Source: Lysobacter sp. 5GHs7-4
GTDB lineage: Bacteria > Pseudomonadota > Gammaproteobacteria > Xanthomonadales > Xanthomonadaceae
DNA: 64,000 nt
Direction: 5' to 3'
NCBI RefSeq assembly: GCF_021284765.1
Contig: NZ_CP089924.1
Span: forward strand, 4,110,001 to 4,174,000
Under the pieces are notes generated by a model. That model was not told the DNA's origin. It made no database searches and was given only the letters and a program-made list of their open reading frames with translations. Every line of letters begins with the position of its first letter. Within the stretch, counting starts at the first letter, position 1. Of this stretch, positions 36,255-44,596 are shown piece by piece. Position numbers and translations under genes: made by a program.

Positions 36255-36782
36255 GTGTTGCGGCGTCTGCGCGACTGGTTCGGCAAGCGCCCGGCGATCG
36301 TCGTGCCGCCGCCGCGGGCGCTGTCGGACGAAGAGGTCGAACGCGCCGTCCTGGTGTTCGGCGAGGGCGACCGTAGCGACGAGCAGATCGAAGCCGACAT
36401 GCGGGCGCTGGCCGGCGACGCGATGACCGCGCGGCGCTTGGTGGACGTGGTGCCCGAGGCGTTCGGCCTGCTGCTGATCGCGCATATTCCGGCCTGCGCC
36501 GAGGTGACCAAGCCCGAGGGCTTCCAGGCCCAGGACGCGGACGGGCGCTGGCACGAGTTCCGCTGGGGGCGCGAACCGCTGTTCGCGCAGGCCGCGCAAA
36601 TCGCCGCGCGCATGTTTCACGAGGGGCCGCGTGCGCGTTTCCAGGCGATCGCGACGCGCGCGTCGATGGTCGACGCAGTCAACCACGCGCTCAACAACGA
36701 AAGCGACCTGGCCGGTTCGAGGCTGGGCGCACCGGCCTTCCTCGGGCTGCCCGCCGAGCTCTATCTCGAACGCCAGCCGTAG
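36255..36782 (+). CDS. Conserved hypothetical protein
   Basis: 175-aa soluble protein starting at a GTG six bases after the valS stop, so it is probably translated from the same mRNA. I see no signal peptide or membrane segment. It reads MLRRLRDWFGKRPAIVVPPP, then an acidic helical part (LSDEEVERAVLVFGEGDRSD). Next is MTARRLVDVVPEAFGLLLIAHIPACAEV, and later a helical region (AQAAQIAARMFHEGPRARFQ). It ends LGAPAFLGLPAELYLERQP. I do not recognise the family, and nothing else in the context suggests a function beyond the link to valS. Confidence 0.8.
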   Translation: MLRRLRDWFGKRPAIVVPPPRALSDEEVERAVLVFGEGDRSDEQIEADMRALAGDAMTARRLVDVVPEAFGLLLIAHIPACAEVTKPEGFQAQDADGRWHEFRWGREPLFAQAAQIAARMFHEGPRARFQAIATRASMVDAVNHALNNESDLAGSRLGAPAFLGLPAELYLERQP

Positions 36783-36799
36783 GATGCGCTAAGCCGCAG

Positions 36800-37056
36800 G
36801 CGCACCGCATCGGCGCGGCTATCGGGCGAGAGCGATGGTGCGGTTGTCGCCGCACCCTACCTCGGGTCGCGGGTTCCGCTGGTACGTGGGATCCATCGCG
36901 GCTTACGCCGCTCCCACAGAAAGCAAGGCGCACCGCATTGGCGCGGCTATCGGGCGGGAGCGATGGTGCGGTTGTCGCCGCACCCGACTTCGGATCGCGG
37001 GTTCCGCCGGCTCATGGGATTCATCGCGGCTTACGCCGCTCCCACAGAAAGCAGGG
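36800..37056. repeat. Tandem duplication of a 128-bp intergenic unit
   Basis: Two copies, starting GCGCACCGCAT at 36800 and 36928, differ at about a dozen positions. Each ends with the inverted repeat GCGGCTTACGCCGC followed by TCCCACAGAAAGC. The unit belongs to the same dispersed family as the repeats at 28031-28625. It fills the gap between the hypothetical gene and rimI, which converge here. No terminator is obvious apart from these palindromes. Confidence 0.9.
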
Positions 37057-37060
37057 CGCG

Positions 37061-37555
37061 CTAGCCCATGCCTTCCGGCGCCAGCAACTCCATCGCCATC
37101 ACCAGCGCGTCCTCGCGGCCGTCGCGGGCCGGGTAATAACGCGGGCGGCGGCCGATCTCGTTGAAGCCTTCGGCGTGGTAGAGCGCGATCGCACCGGGAT
37201 TGGACGGACGCACTTCCAGGAAGATCCGCTGCGCGCCGCGGCCGCGCGCGATCTGCAGCATCGCGTGCAGCAGGCGCCGGCCGTAGCCGTGGCCCTGCTG
37301 TTCCGGTGCGACGCAGACGTTGAGCACGTGCGCTTCGCCGGCGGCCAGGCTCATCAGGAAATAGCCCAGGATGCGGTCGTTGCGGTACAGCACCCAGGAC
37401 GGGTAATCCGCGCGCAGGCAGTCGCGGAAGATGCCCAGGGTCCAGGGGAACTCGTAGGCGCGGATCTCGATCGCGTGCACCGCGTCCAGGTCGTCCTCGC
37501 GCATCGGCCGCAGACCGGCGGCCGGCGCTTCGCGGTCGACGGCCTGCGCGCTCAT
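37061..37555 (-). CDS. rimI: Ribosomal protein S18 alanine N-acetyltransferase RimI
   Basis: GNAT acetyltransferase that modifies the N-terminal alanine of ribosomal protein S18. It is 164 aa from the ATG at 37555, which overlaps the end of the upstream holD-like gene. The GNAT fold is clear: LRPMREDDLDAVHAIEIRAY at the start, YFLMSLAAGEAHVLNVCVAPEQQGHGYGRRLL containing the acetyl-CoA motif (QxxGxG/A form QQGHGYG), then IFLEVRPSNPGAIALYHAEGFNEIGRRPRYY. The last segment is the RimI-typical end with the catalytic Tyr. Gene order holD-rimI is as in E. coli. Confidence 0.94.
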   Translation of the reverse strand: MSAQAVDREAPAAGLRPMREDDLDAVHAIEIRAYEFPWTLGIFRDCLRADYPSWVLYRNDRILGYFLMSLAAGEAHVLNVCVAPEQQGHGYGRRLLHAMLQIARGRGAQRIFLEVRPSNPGAIALYHAEGFNEIGRRPRYYPARDGREDALVMAMELLAPEGMG

Positions 37556-37956
37556 GCGCGTGCGCCCCGGCGCAGGCTGCGCAGCAAAGGCCACAGCGCG
37601 CGCTTGGCGGCCGGATAGCCGCGCAAGGCGGCGGCATCGTACAGCGCCAGCACCGCTGCGTCGGGCGCCGCGCCGGGGTGGCGTCCGGCCGCGCGCAGCA
37701 CCGCGCGCAGCAGGGCGTCGTCGTTATTCGTGGACGGCGCCGGACGCGCGCGCTCGGGCGTGCGCGCCTGCGGGGTTTCTTGCGAGCGCGTCGGCTCCGC
37801 GGTTGCGGCCGCGCGGGGCTCGGTGGCGGCGCGCGCCTGCACGGGCACAGGCTCGGCCGCGCGCGGCGGCGGCGCATCGCCGGCCGTGGCCAGCGCCAGC
37901 GCCGGATGGCCCAATGCCTGCAGCCATTCGCGCTGCTGCGCGCTCCACAAACTCAT
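37552..37956 (-). CDS. holD: Probable DNA polymerase III psi subunit HolD
   Basis: 134-aa protein whose two ends match psi. The N-terminal QQREWLQALGHPALALA resembles the chi-binding peptide of E. coli HolD (RRDWQLQQLGITQW). The C-terminal ALRGYPAAKRALWPLLRSL resembles its LRANPTARAALWQQI helix. The middle (about residues 28-80) is an Ala/Pro/Glu/Arg-rich, probably disordered linker, longer and less conserved than usual. Context agrees: it directly precedes and overlaps rimI, as holD does in E. coli, and chi (HolC) is encoded nearby. It overlaps pssA by 4 bp. In the clamp loader psi would bridge chi and the gamma/tau ATPases. The comparison is from memory, not from an alignment program. Confidence 0.7.
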   Translation of the reverse strand: MSLWSAQQREWLQALGHPALALATAGDAPPPRAAEPVPVQARAATEPRAAATAEPTRSQETPQARTPERARPAPSTNNDDALLRAVLRAAGRHPGAAPDAAVLALYDAAALRGYPAAKRALWPLLRSLRRGARA

Positions 37957-38747
37957 GCGCCAGGGCCCTTGTCTGTCGGTGCCGTCTCCGCCGGCGGCAT
38001 GCGCCGCGCGCGCCGGTACAGGGCGTAGACCGGCCCCGACAGCGCGTAGGGGGCGAAGATCAGCAGCAGCACGCTGGGCGGATCGATCGCGATCGCGATC
38101 ACCACCACCACCACGATCAGGATCGCCAGGAACGGCACCCGGTCGTGCTTGGGGCCGCCGCCCTTGAAGCTGAAATAGCGCAAGCGGCTGACCATCAGCA
38201 AGCCGGCGATCACCGTCACCGACAGCGCGGCGTAGCGCAGCTCCTCGCCGGTCCAGCCCAGCTCGTCGCAGGTCCAGACGAAACTGGCGACCAGTCCGGC
38301 CGCGGCCGGGCTGGCCAGGCCGATGAACCAGCGCTTGTCGACCTGGCCGACCTGGGAGTTGAAGCGCGCCAGCCGCAGCGCCGCGCAGGCCGCGTACAGG
38401 AAGGCGGCGATCCAGCCGATCTTGGCCGGCATCGGGCCGTCGTGCTTCATCGTTTCCAGCGCCCAGTGGTACATCACCAGCGACGGCGCCAGGCCGAAGC
38501 TGATCAGGTCGGCCAGGGAGTCGTACTGCACCCCGAACTCGCTCTGGGTATTGGTCAGGCGCGCGACCCGGCCGTCGACGCCGTCCAGGATGGCGGCGAT
38601 GAAGATCGCGATGCAGGCGTCGCCGTAGCGGCCCTGGGTGGCGGCGATGATGGCGTAGAAGCCGGCGAACAGGCCGCCGGTGGTGAACAGGTTCGGCAGC
38701 AAATAGATGCCGCGTCCGCGCGGTCGAGGCGTAGGCATAGGTTCCAT
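37953..38747 (-). CDS. pssA: CDP-diacylglycerol-serine O-phosphatidyltransferase PssA (membrane type)
   Basis: Makes phosphatidylserine from CDP-diacylglycerol and serine, the committed step to phosphatidylethanolamine. 264 aa, integral membrane. The CDP-alcohol phosphatidyltransferase signature is complete near residues 55-82: DGVDGRVARLTN followed by FGVQYDSLADLISFG. The N-terminal YLLPNLFTTGGLFAGFYAII and C-terminal hydrophobic helices (FLAILIVVVVVIAIAID; VLLLIFAPYALSGPVYALY) are typical of the type II (Bacillus-like) enzyme, not the peripheral E. coli PssA. It heads a pssA-holD-rimI operon with 4-bp overlaps. Confidence 0.95.
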   Translation of the reverse strand: MEPMPTPRPRGRGIYLLPNLFTTGGLFAGFYAIIAATQGRYGDACIAIFIAAILDGVDGRVARLTNTQSEFGVQYDSLADLISFGLAPSLVMYHWALETMKHDGPMPAKIGWIAAFLYAACAALRLARFNSQVGQVDKRWFIGLASPAAAGLVASFVWTCDELGWTGEELRYAALSVTVIAGLLMVSRLRYFSFKGGGPKHDRVPFLAILIVVVVVIAIAIDPPSVLLLIFAPYALSGPVYALYRRARRMPPAETAPTDKGPGA

Positions 38748-38853
38748 AACGGAAGTGTAGCGCTTGCCTGCGCGCCGGCACGGTGCTGCAATCGACGTTC
38801 CCCCGCCGTACCGTACCTACCACCGTCCAGCACCGACCTGCCCGGAGCCGACC

Positions 38854-39285
38854 ATGCCCTGCCCGACCCGTACTCCCGTCCCCCGTCCGCGCCGCGCGTG
38901 GCTAGCCCTGGCGCTGCTGGCGCTGGCCCTGCCCGCCGCCGCCGGCGAGGTCTACCAGTGGAAGGACGCCAACGGCGTCACCCACTACTCCGATTCGCCG
39001 CCGGCCAACCAGGGCAACGTCAAGGGCCGCCAGATCCAGAACCGCACCGGCACGCCCTCGGTGGCCCAGGCCAAGCCCACCGAAAGCGCCGAATGCACCA
39101 CCGCGCGCAGCAATCTCAAGCAACTGCAGAGCAACGCCCCGATCGGGCTGGACACCGACAAGGACGGCAAGGCCGACAGCGCTTTCACCCCGGAGCAGCG
39201 CGCCGCCCAGGTCAAGCTGGCCGAGGCCTCGATCGCCGCCTACTGCAAGCCGGCCGTGGCCGCCGCCGGCACGCCGCAAGCCTGA
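38854..39285 (+). CDS. Exported DUF4124-domain protein
   Basis: 143-aa periplasmic protein. The signal peptide is RRAWLALALLALALPAAAG. The DUF4124 motif follows immediately: EVYQWKDANGVTHYSDSPPA (residues about 31-50). The mature part has two cysteines (ECTTARSN and AYCKPAV), a possible disulfide. The EF-hand-like loop LDTDKDGKADSAF (about 99-111) could bind calcium. The function of the family is unknown. The ATG at 38854 was chosen because it directly precedes the signal peptide. The next gene also has a DUF4124-like segment, so the pair may be functionally linked. Confidence 0.88.
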   Translation: MPCPTRTPVPRPRRAWLALALLALALPAAAGEVYQWKDANGVTHYSDSPPANQGNVKGRQIQNRTGTPSVAQAKPTESAECTTARSNLKQLQSNAPIGLDTDKDGKADSAFTPEQRAAQVKLAEASIAAYCKPAVAAAGTPQA

Positions 39286-39289
39286 ACGC

Positions 39290-39556
39290 ATGAAACCGGG
39301 CTGGGCCATCGCCGCGGGCATCGCGCTCGGCGTCGGCCTGGCCTGGTGGGCCGCGCAGAACGAAGCCGCCCCCGCGAACAGCGCCCGCGCCCGCCAGGCG
39401 CAGGCCCGCGCCGAGGCCGCCGACCCGCCCCTGTACCGCTGGCGCGACGACGACGGCCAGCTCCATGTCGGCGACACGCCGCCCAAGGGCCGCCCCTACC
39501 AACGCCTGCCGCGCCAGCCGCAGGCCGGTATCGAAGTCCACGGCGACCGCGACTGA
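39290..39556 (+). CDS. Small DUF4124-like membrane-anchored protein
   Basis: 88 aa, starting 4 bp after the previous stop, hence same transcript. One N-terminal hydrophobic segment (GWAIAAGIALGVGLAWWAA, residues 4-22) is a signal anchor. The rest is Ala/Arg-rich and ends in a DUF4124-like motif, LYRWRDDDGQLHVGDTPPKG, near residues 48-67. It has no cysteines. It looks like a shortened paralogue of the upstream protein. Function unknown. Confidence 0.82.
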   Translation: MKPGWAIAAGIALGVGLAWWAAQNEAAPANSARARQAQARAEAADPPLYRWRDDDGQLHVGDTPPKGRPYQRLPRQPQAGIEVHGDRD

Positions 39557-39670
39557 GCCGGCGCATCCGGACGGACGCATCCCAACCGGCGCCATCCGAA
39601 CCGTCGAATTCGCGCGATGCGCGCGCGCACGGCAGAATGGGGGCTTCCCTCCGGTTTCGAAGCCCCGCCG

Positions 39671-41389
39671 ATGCGTCTGTCGCAGTTCCACCTCCATACC
39701 AGCAAGGAAACCCCCGCCGAGGCCGAAATCGTCAGCCACAAGCTGATGCTCAAGGCCGGCATGATCCGCAAGCTTGCCGCCGGCCTGTACACCTGGTCGC
39801 CGCTGGGCCTGCGCGTGTTGCGCAAGGTCGAGCGCGCGGTGCGCGAGGAAATGGACGCCGCCGGCGCGATCGAGGTGCTGATGCCGACCGTGCAGCCGCG
39901 CGAGCTGTGGGAGGAAACCGGGCGCTGGGAGAAATTCGGCGACCAGCTGCTGAAGTTCAAGGACCGCAAGGAGTCCGGCTACTGCTACGCCCCCACCGCC
40001 GAGGAAGTCATCACCGACTTCGCGCGCGACGAGCTGTCCAGCTACAAGCAGCTGCCGGTGAACTTCTACCAGGTGCAGACCAAGTTCCGCGACGAGATCC
40101 GGCCGCGCTTCGGCGTGATGCGCGCGCGCGAGTTCCTGATGAAGGACGCCTACTCCTTCCACCTCAGCGATGAGGACCTGGGCCGCGAATACCGCAACAT
40201 GTACGACACCTACGGCCGCATCTTCACCCGCCTGGGCCTGAAGTTCCGCGCCGTGTTCGCCGACACCGGCGCGATCGGCGGCAGCGCCTCGCACGAGTTC
40301 CACGTGCTGGCCGATTCGGGCGAGGACGCGATCGCGTTCTCGGACGGCTCCGACTACGCCGCCAACGTCGAGCTGGCCGAGGCGCTGGCGCCGGGCGAGC
40401 GCGCCGCGGCGGCCGAAGCGATGCGCAAGATCGACACGCCGACGCAGAAGACCTGCGAGGACGTGGCCGCGCTGATGGGCGTGGCGCTGTCGCGCACGGT
40501 GAAGTCGGTGGCCGTCGTCGGTGCGGACGGCGAAGGCCAGCCGCAGTTCGCGCTGGTGCTGGTGCGCGGCGACCACGTGGTCAACGAAATCAAGCTGCGC
40601 AAGCTCGCCGGCCTGGGCGAGTACCGCCTGGCCACCGAGGCCGAGATCCTCGAACACCTGGGCGCGAACCCCGGCTTCCTCGGCCCGGTCGCGCCGGCCA
40701 GGAAGATCCGCGTGATCGCCGACCGCAGCGTCGCGGCCATGGCCGATTTCGTGGTCGGCGCCAACGAGAACGGCTACCACCTGGCCGGCGTCAACTGGGG
40801 CCGCGACCTGGCCGAGCCGGACGAGGTCGCCGACGTGCGCAACGCGGTCGCCGGCGACCCCTCGCCCGACGGCCAGGGCCGCCTGGACATCGGCCGCGGC
40901 ATCGAGGTGGGCCACGTGTTCCAGTTGGGCCGCAAGTACGCCGAGGCGATGAAGCTCAGCGTGCTGGACGAGACCGGCAAGGCCGCGGTGCCGGCCATGG
41001 GCTGCTACGGCATCGGCGTATCGCGCATCGTCGCCGCCGCGATCGAGCAGAACCACGACGAGGCCGGCATCTGCTGGCCCGAGGCGATGGCGCCGTGGGC
41101 GGCGGTGGTGTGCGTGATCAACCCCAAGAACGACCCGGCCGTGGCCGAGGCGGCGCAGGCGCTGTACCGCGACCTCAACGCCGCCGGCGTCGACACCGCC
41201 CTGGACGACCGCGGCCTGCGCCCGGGCGCGATGTTCGCCGACATGGAGCTGATCGGCGTGCCGCACCGGATCGTGGTGTCCGAGCGCGGCCTGGCCGCGG
41301 GCACTTACGAGTACCGCCAGCGCCGCGCCAGCGAGGCCGAAAACCTCGACCGCGAGCGCCTGTTCGCGCGCCTGCTGCCGGGCGCCTGA
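39671..41389 (+). CDS. proS: Prolyl-tRNA synthetase ProS (bacterial type)
   Basis: Class II synthetase charging tRNA-Pro; 572 aa from the ATG at 39671 ([19 protein letters not shown]). Motif 1 region: [19 protein letters not shown]. Motif 2: [25 protein letters not shown] near residues 140-165. The YbaK-like editing insertion (INS) lies between motifs 2 and 3 (about 235-390, [21 protein letters not shown]), as in bacterial ProRS. Motif 3 is [20 protein letters not shown]. An anticodon-binding domain ends the protein. The upstream arginine-rich open extension is not coding. Confidence 0.97.
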   Translation: MRLSQFHLHTSKETPAEAEIVSHKLMLKAGMIRKLAAGLYTWSPLGLRVLRKVERAVREEMDAAGAIEVLMPTVQPRELWEETGRWEKFGDQLLKFKDRKESGYCYAPTAEEVITDFARDELSSYKQLPVNFYQVQTKFRDEIRPRFGVMRAREFLMKDAYSFHLSDEDLGREYRNMYDTYGRIFTRLGLKFRAVFADTGAIGGSASHEFHVLADSGEDAIAFSDGSDYAANVELAEALAPGERAAAAEAMRKIDTPTQKTCEDVAALMGVALSRTVKSVAVVGADGEGQPQFALVLVRGDHVVNEIKLRKLAGLGEYRLATEAEILEHLGANPGFLGPVAPARKIRVIADRSVAAMADFVVGANENGYHLAGVNWGRDLAEPDEVADVRNAVAGDPSPDGQGRLDIGRGIEVGHVFQLGRKYAEAMKLSVLDETGKAAVPAMGCYGIGVSRIVAAAIEQNHDEAGICWPEAMAPWAAVVCVINPKNDPAVAEAAQALYRDLNAAGVDTALDDRGLRPGAMFADMELIGVPHRIVVSERGLAAGTYEYRQRRASEAENLDRERLFARLLPGA

Positions 41390-41446
41390 GCCGCCCGCGC
41401 GGCCCGTCCGTCGGGTCCGCGGCCGGCGGGGATTATCGAACCGAAT

Positions 41447-41470
41447 ATCTCCCGGGATACCCCGGGAGAT
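41447..41470 (+). terminator. Strong hairpin between proS and the H-NS-family gene
   Basis: ATCTCCCGGG-ATAC-CCCGGGAGAT, a perfect 10-bp stem with 4-nt loop, 57 bp after the proS stop and 88 bp before the next ATG. Only two Ts follow, so it is a weak intrinsic terminator at best. It may instead be a regulatory structure for the H-NS-family gene. Confidence 0.5.
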
Positions 41471-41558
41471 TTACGCCGCCGCCCGGCCCGATTAACATGC
41501 CCGGGCAAGCCATGGAGCGGCTGATAATCCAAACCGATATTCCCCACCGGAGCCCCCC

Positions 41559-41939
41559 ATGTCGATCGATCTGAACTCGTTGTCCGCGAAAGAACTCGAA
41601 TCGCTGATCACGCAGGCCAAAAAGCGCAAAACCACGCTCAACAAGCGCAAGCCGATCGCGGCCGTGCGCAAGAAGCTGACCCAGCTCGCCAAGGCCGAGG
41701 GCTACGACATCGCCGAGCTGTTCGGCAACGGCGCCAGCGCCTCCAGCACGCGCGCCAAGGCCGCCAAGCCGGCCGCGGGCGCCGCGCGCAAGGCGCGCAA
41801 GCCGTTGGGCAAGGTCGCGCCGAAGTACCGCAACCCCGGCAACACCGGCGAGACCTGGACCGGCCGCGGCAAGCAGCCGCGCTGGCTGGCCGCCTACACC
41901 GGCAACGGCCGCAAGCTGGAAGAGTTCCTGATCAAGTAA
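41559..41939 (+). CDS. H-NS family nucleoid-associated protein
   Basis: 126-aa histone-like DNA-binding protein of the H-NS family, which silences AT-rich and horizontally acquired DNA. The N-terminal oligomerisation part (LSAKELESLITQAKKRKTTL, residues 8-27, then LTQLAKAEGYDIAELF) is helical. A Lys/Ala-rich linker follows (about 60-85). The C-terminal DNA-binding motif is YRNPGNTGETWTGRGKQPRWL near 89-109; the GRGKQP stretch is the AT-hook-like loop typical of the Xanthomonas/Burkholderia-type H-NS. It is monocistronic, with a hairpin before and a strong terminator after. It may act on low-GC loci such as 56670-58235; this is inference. Confidence 0.93.
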   Translation: MSIDLNSLSAKELESLITQAKKRKTTLNKRKPIAAVRKKLTQLAKAEGYDIAELFGNGASASSTRAKAAKPAAGAARKARKPLGKVAPKYRNPGNTGETWTGRGKQPRWLAAYTGNGRKLEEFLIK

Positions 41940-41968
41940 ACGCGGCGCGGTCACGCGCAGCGCTCGCG

Positions 41969-41999
41969 AAAACGCCGGCCCCGCGCCGGCGTTTTCGTT
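41969..41999 (+). terminator. Rho-independent terminator of the H-NS-family gene
   Basis: AAAACGCCGGC-CCCGC-GCCGGCGTTTT, an 11-bp stem with 5-nt loop followed by CGTTTTC. It lies 30 bp after the stop. The A tract on the other arm makes it able to work in both directions, serving the convergent exporter gene too. Confidence 0.9.
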
Positions 42000-42101
42000 T
42001 TCGCGAATCGGATTATCGCGACATGAATGCGGACGCCGGATCCGGAGTTTCCCCAGGGATAATCACGCAGGCGATGCGCTAGCGAATCGCAGCGCATTCG
42101 G

Positions 42102-43373
42102 CTACAGATTGCGCCGCGCCGGCAACAGCAGATTGCCGAACAGCAAACCGGCAATCAGCGCCAGCAGGATGTTGATCACCGCCAGCACCGCATCCTGGCC
42201 GACCTCCATGTCCTGCTGCTGGATCAGCGTCAGCAGGCCGCGCAGGCTGACGCTGCCGGGCACCAGCATGATGATGCCGGGCACGCGCACGATGGCGCCG
42301 GGCCGGTTGCCCCAGCGCGCGTAGGCGTTGCCGGCCGCGGTCAGCGCCAGCGCGGCCAGGAAGATGCCGGCCGGACTGCCCCAGGCTTCGCCGGCGAAGC
42401 GCGAAATCAGGTAACCGCAGGCGGCCGCGGCCATCACCTTCGGATAATCGCTGCGGTGGGCGCGGAACAGCACCGCGAACGCATACGAGGCCACCGCCAA
42501 TCCGCACCACTCCACCCACGCCGGCTGCGGACGCGAGGCCTGGATGGCCGGCTTCAGCCCGACCAGGTCGGCCAGGTACAAGGCGATGATGGTGCCCACC
42601 GCCAGCTTGACCACCGTGGTCAGCGCACCGGCGAAACGCGCCGTGCCCGAGACCAGGTGCTGGCTGGTGAGTTCGTTGACCGCGTTGGTCAGCGCCATGC
42701 CGGGCAGCAGCACGATCAACGAGGCGATGATCACCGTGTTCTGGTTGAGCGGCACCAGAAAACTCGCCACCAGCACCGCCAGCATGGCCGCGACCATGCC
42801 CGCCACCGCTTCCAGCGCTTCCTTGAAACGCGGGCGCGCACCCGACCAGTCGATCAGCAGACCGATCAGCAGGCCGTTGACGCCGGCCACCGCGATATCG
42901 GGCCAGGGCAGGCGCAGCAAACCGCCGACCGCCGACGCGGCCAGGCCGAAGGCCAGCACCTGCATCGCGCGCCAACGCCGCGTGCGCGGCCGGTCCAGCG
43001 CCTCCAGCGCGGCGTGGCCGGCGGCCAGGTCCAGGCGCCCGGCCATCACGTCCTCGGCGATGCGGTCGGTTTCGCTGAGCTTGTACAGATCGTTCTCGCC
43101 CGGCGGCAGGCGGATCACGCGCGTGGTGTCGCTTTCGCCGGGCGCCCGGTGCGGATCGCTGAAGGTCAGGATCAGCCCGGTCGGATTGGACCAGGGCTCA
43201 CATTCCAGGCGCAGCCGTTGCGCGACCGCCGACACCGCGCCCTCCAGGCGCTGCGCGGTGGTGCCATACGCGTGCAGACGTTCGGCCAGCTCGACCACGA
43301 AGCCGATGCGTGCGGCGTAGCTGGTCGCGCTCAAGGGGGCGGGGGGCGCGCTTGCGGAAACGGGGGTCGACAT
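42102..43373 (-). CDS. Threonine/serine exporter ThrE-family protein (fused YjjP/YjjB type)
   Basis: Polytopic inner-membrane protein of about 423 aa. The N-terminal cytoplasmic domain (about 15-125) has the YjjP/DUF1212 pattern: VELAERLHAYGTTAQRLEGAVSAVA and GLILTFSDP. It is followed by about ten hydrophobic segments, among them VAGMVAAMLAVLVASFLVPL, TVIIASLIVLLPGMALTNAVNEL (the conserved LxPGxxLTNAVNEL block) and FAGALTTVVKLAVGTIIAL. A second, YjjB-like half follows (FLAALALTAAGNAYARW; VPGIIMLVPGSVSLRGL). Corynebacterium ThrE exports threonine and serine; E. coli uses two separate proteins. The start at 43373 is preferred; an ATG at 43385 adds four residues. Divergent from the Mla-type operon with a 102-bp gap. 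Confidence 0.87.
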   Translation of the reverse strand: MSTPVSASAPPAPLSATSYAARIGFVVELAERLHAYGTTAQRLEGAVSAVAQRLRLECEPWSNPTGLILTFSDPHRAPGESDTTRVIRLPPGENDLYKLSETDRIAEDVMAGRLDLAAGHAALEALDRPRTRRWRAMQVLAFGLAASAVGGLLRLPWPDIAVAGVNGLLIGLLIDWSGARPRFKEALEAVAGMVAAMLAVLVASFLVPLNQNTVIIASLIVLLPGMALTNAVNELTSQHLVSGTARFAGALTTVVKLAVGTIIALYLADLVGLKPAIQASRPQPAWVEWCGLAVASYAFAVLFRAHRSDYPKVMAAAACGYLISRFAGEAWGSPAGIFLAALALTAAGNAYARWGNRPGAIVRVPGIIMLVPGSVSLRGLLTLIQQQDMEVGQDAVLAVINILLALIAGLLFGNLLLPARRNL

Positions 43374-43475
43374 GCGCGAAAGCATCGCATGCGGACACCC
43401 GACTTGGGCAGAACGATCGAGCCGACAAAGCGCTCACGTCGTCATGACTAGCCTGTATCCTGCGCCGGAGAGCCT

Positions 43476-44594
43476 ATGACCCCATCGTCCTCGCACACGC
43501 CGCAGATCGCCGCCGACGCCCAGACGCCGTCGCGGCTGCGGCTATCCGGGCGCTGGACGCTGGAGAACGCCAACGCGATCTCGGCCGCGCTGCACGGCGC
43601 GCCCAAGGACGCCACCACGATCGACGCCAGCGGCGTCGAACGCCTGGACTCGGTCGGCGTGCTGCAGCTGATGCGCTTCGCGCGCCGGCGCGAGCTCGAT
43701 TTCGACGGTTTCGACTTCCACGACAACCACCGCGCGCTGGTCAGCGCGATCGAGGACGTCTCCGACGAGCGTCCTAAGAAGAAACGCGAGTACGGCGTGT
43801 ACGCCGCGCTGGCGCGCCTGGGCTACGCGGTCACCGACAACTGGAAGGAAGTGCTGGCGCTGGTCGCCTTTTTCGGCGAAACGCTGGTCAAGATCCTGCG
43901 CCTGTTCAAGGACCCGGGCCGTTTCCGTCCCACCGCCACCGTGCACCACATGGAGCAGGTCGGCCTGGACGCGGTGCCGCTGATCGCGCTGCTGTGCTTC
44001 CTGGTCGGCGCGGTGGTGGCGTTCCTGGGCGCGACCATCCTGCGCGACTTCGGCGCCACCATCTTCGTGGTCGAGCTGGTCAGCATTTCGTTCCTGCGCG
44101 AGTTCGGCGTGCTGCTGACCGCGATCGTGCTGGCCGGCCGCACCGCCAGCGCCTTCACCGCGCAGATCGGCGCCATGGTCAGCCGCGAGGAAGTCGACGC
44201 GATCCGCACCCTGGGCATGGACCCGATCGACCTGCTGGTGATCCCGCGCGTGCTGGCGCTGCTGGTGATGCTGCCGCTGCTGACCTTCGTGGCGATGATC
44301 TTCGGCCTGCTCGGCGGCCTGACCGTGGGCGCCTACAACCTCGACATTCCGCCGCAGCAGTACCTGGCGCGCATGCACGAGACGATGGAACTGCGCCATT
44401 TCCTGGTCGGCCTGTGCAAGGCGCCGGTATTCGCGCTGCTGATCAGCCTGATCGGCTGCCTGGAAGGCCTGCAGGTCGAGGGCACCGCGCAGTCGGTGGG
44501 CGAACGCACCACTTCCAGCGTGGTGCAGGCGATCTCGCTGGTGATCGTGATCGACGCCTTCGCCGCGATCTGGTTCATGGAGGTCGGGTTTTGA
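43476..44594 (+). CDS. mlaE: MlaE-family ABC permease with N-terminal STAS domain
   Basis: 372-aa fusion. Residues about 18-95 form a STAS domain (RLRLSGRWTLENANAISAAL; TTIDASGVERLDSVGVLQLMRFA), the role MlaB plays as a separate protein in E. coli. Residues about 110-372 are an MlaE permease: GLDAVPLIALLCFLVGAVVAF, then the signature ELVSISFLREFGVLLTAIVLAGRTASAFTAQIG and VSREEVDAIRTLGMDPIDLLVIPR. It should transport phospholipid between inner membrane and the periplasmic MCE protein. The start follows GGAGAG. The ATPase, MlaD-like protein and auxiliary lipoprotein lie downstream. The STAS fusion makes it more similar to Rhizobium/Mycobacterium-type MCE permeases than to E. coli Mla. Confidence 0.93.
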   Translation: MTPSSSHTPQIAADAQTPSRLRLSGRWTLENANAISAALHGAPKDATTIDASGVERLDSVGVLQLMRFARRRELDFDGFDFHDNHRALVSAIEDVSDERPKKKREYGVYAALARLGYAVTDNWKEVLALVAFFGETLVKILRLFKDPGRFRPTATVHHMEQVGLDAVPLIALLCFLVGAVVAFLGATILRDFGATIFVVELVSISFLREFGVLLTAIVLAGRTASAFTAQIGAMVSREEVDAIRTLGMDPIDLLVIPRVLALLVMLPLLTFVAMIFGLLGGLTVGAYNLDIPPQQYLARMHETMELRHFLVGLCKAPVFALLISLIGCLEGLQVEGTAQSVGERTTSSVVQAISLVIVIDAFAAIWFMEVGF

Positions 44595-44596
44595 GC

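Noticed and set aside
33183-36686. Long open frame (about 1167 codons) opposite valS.
   Set aside because: Antisense shadow of ValRS; the product is His/Arg/Gln-rich without recognisable domains.
41401-41558. Riboswitch or T-box upstream of the H-NS-family gene.
   Set aside because: Only one hairpin is visible; no conserved T-box or riboswitch core elements.
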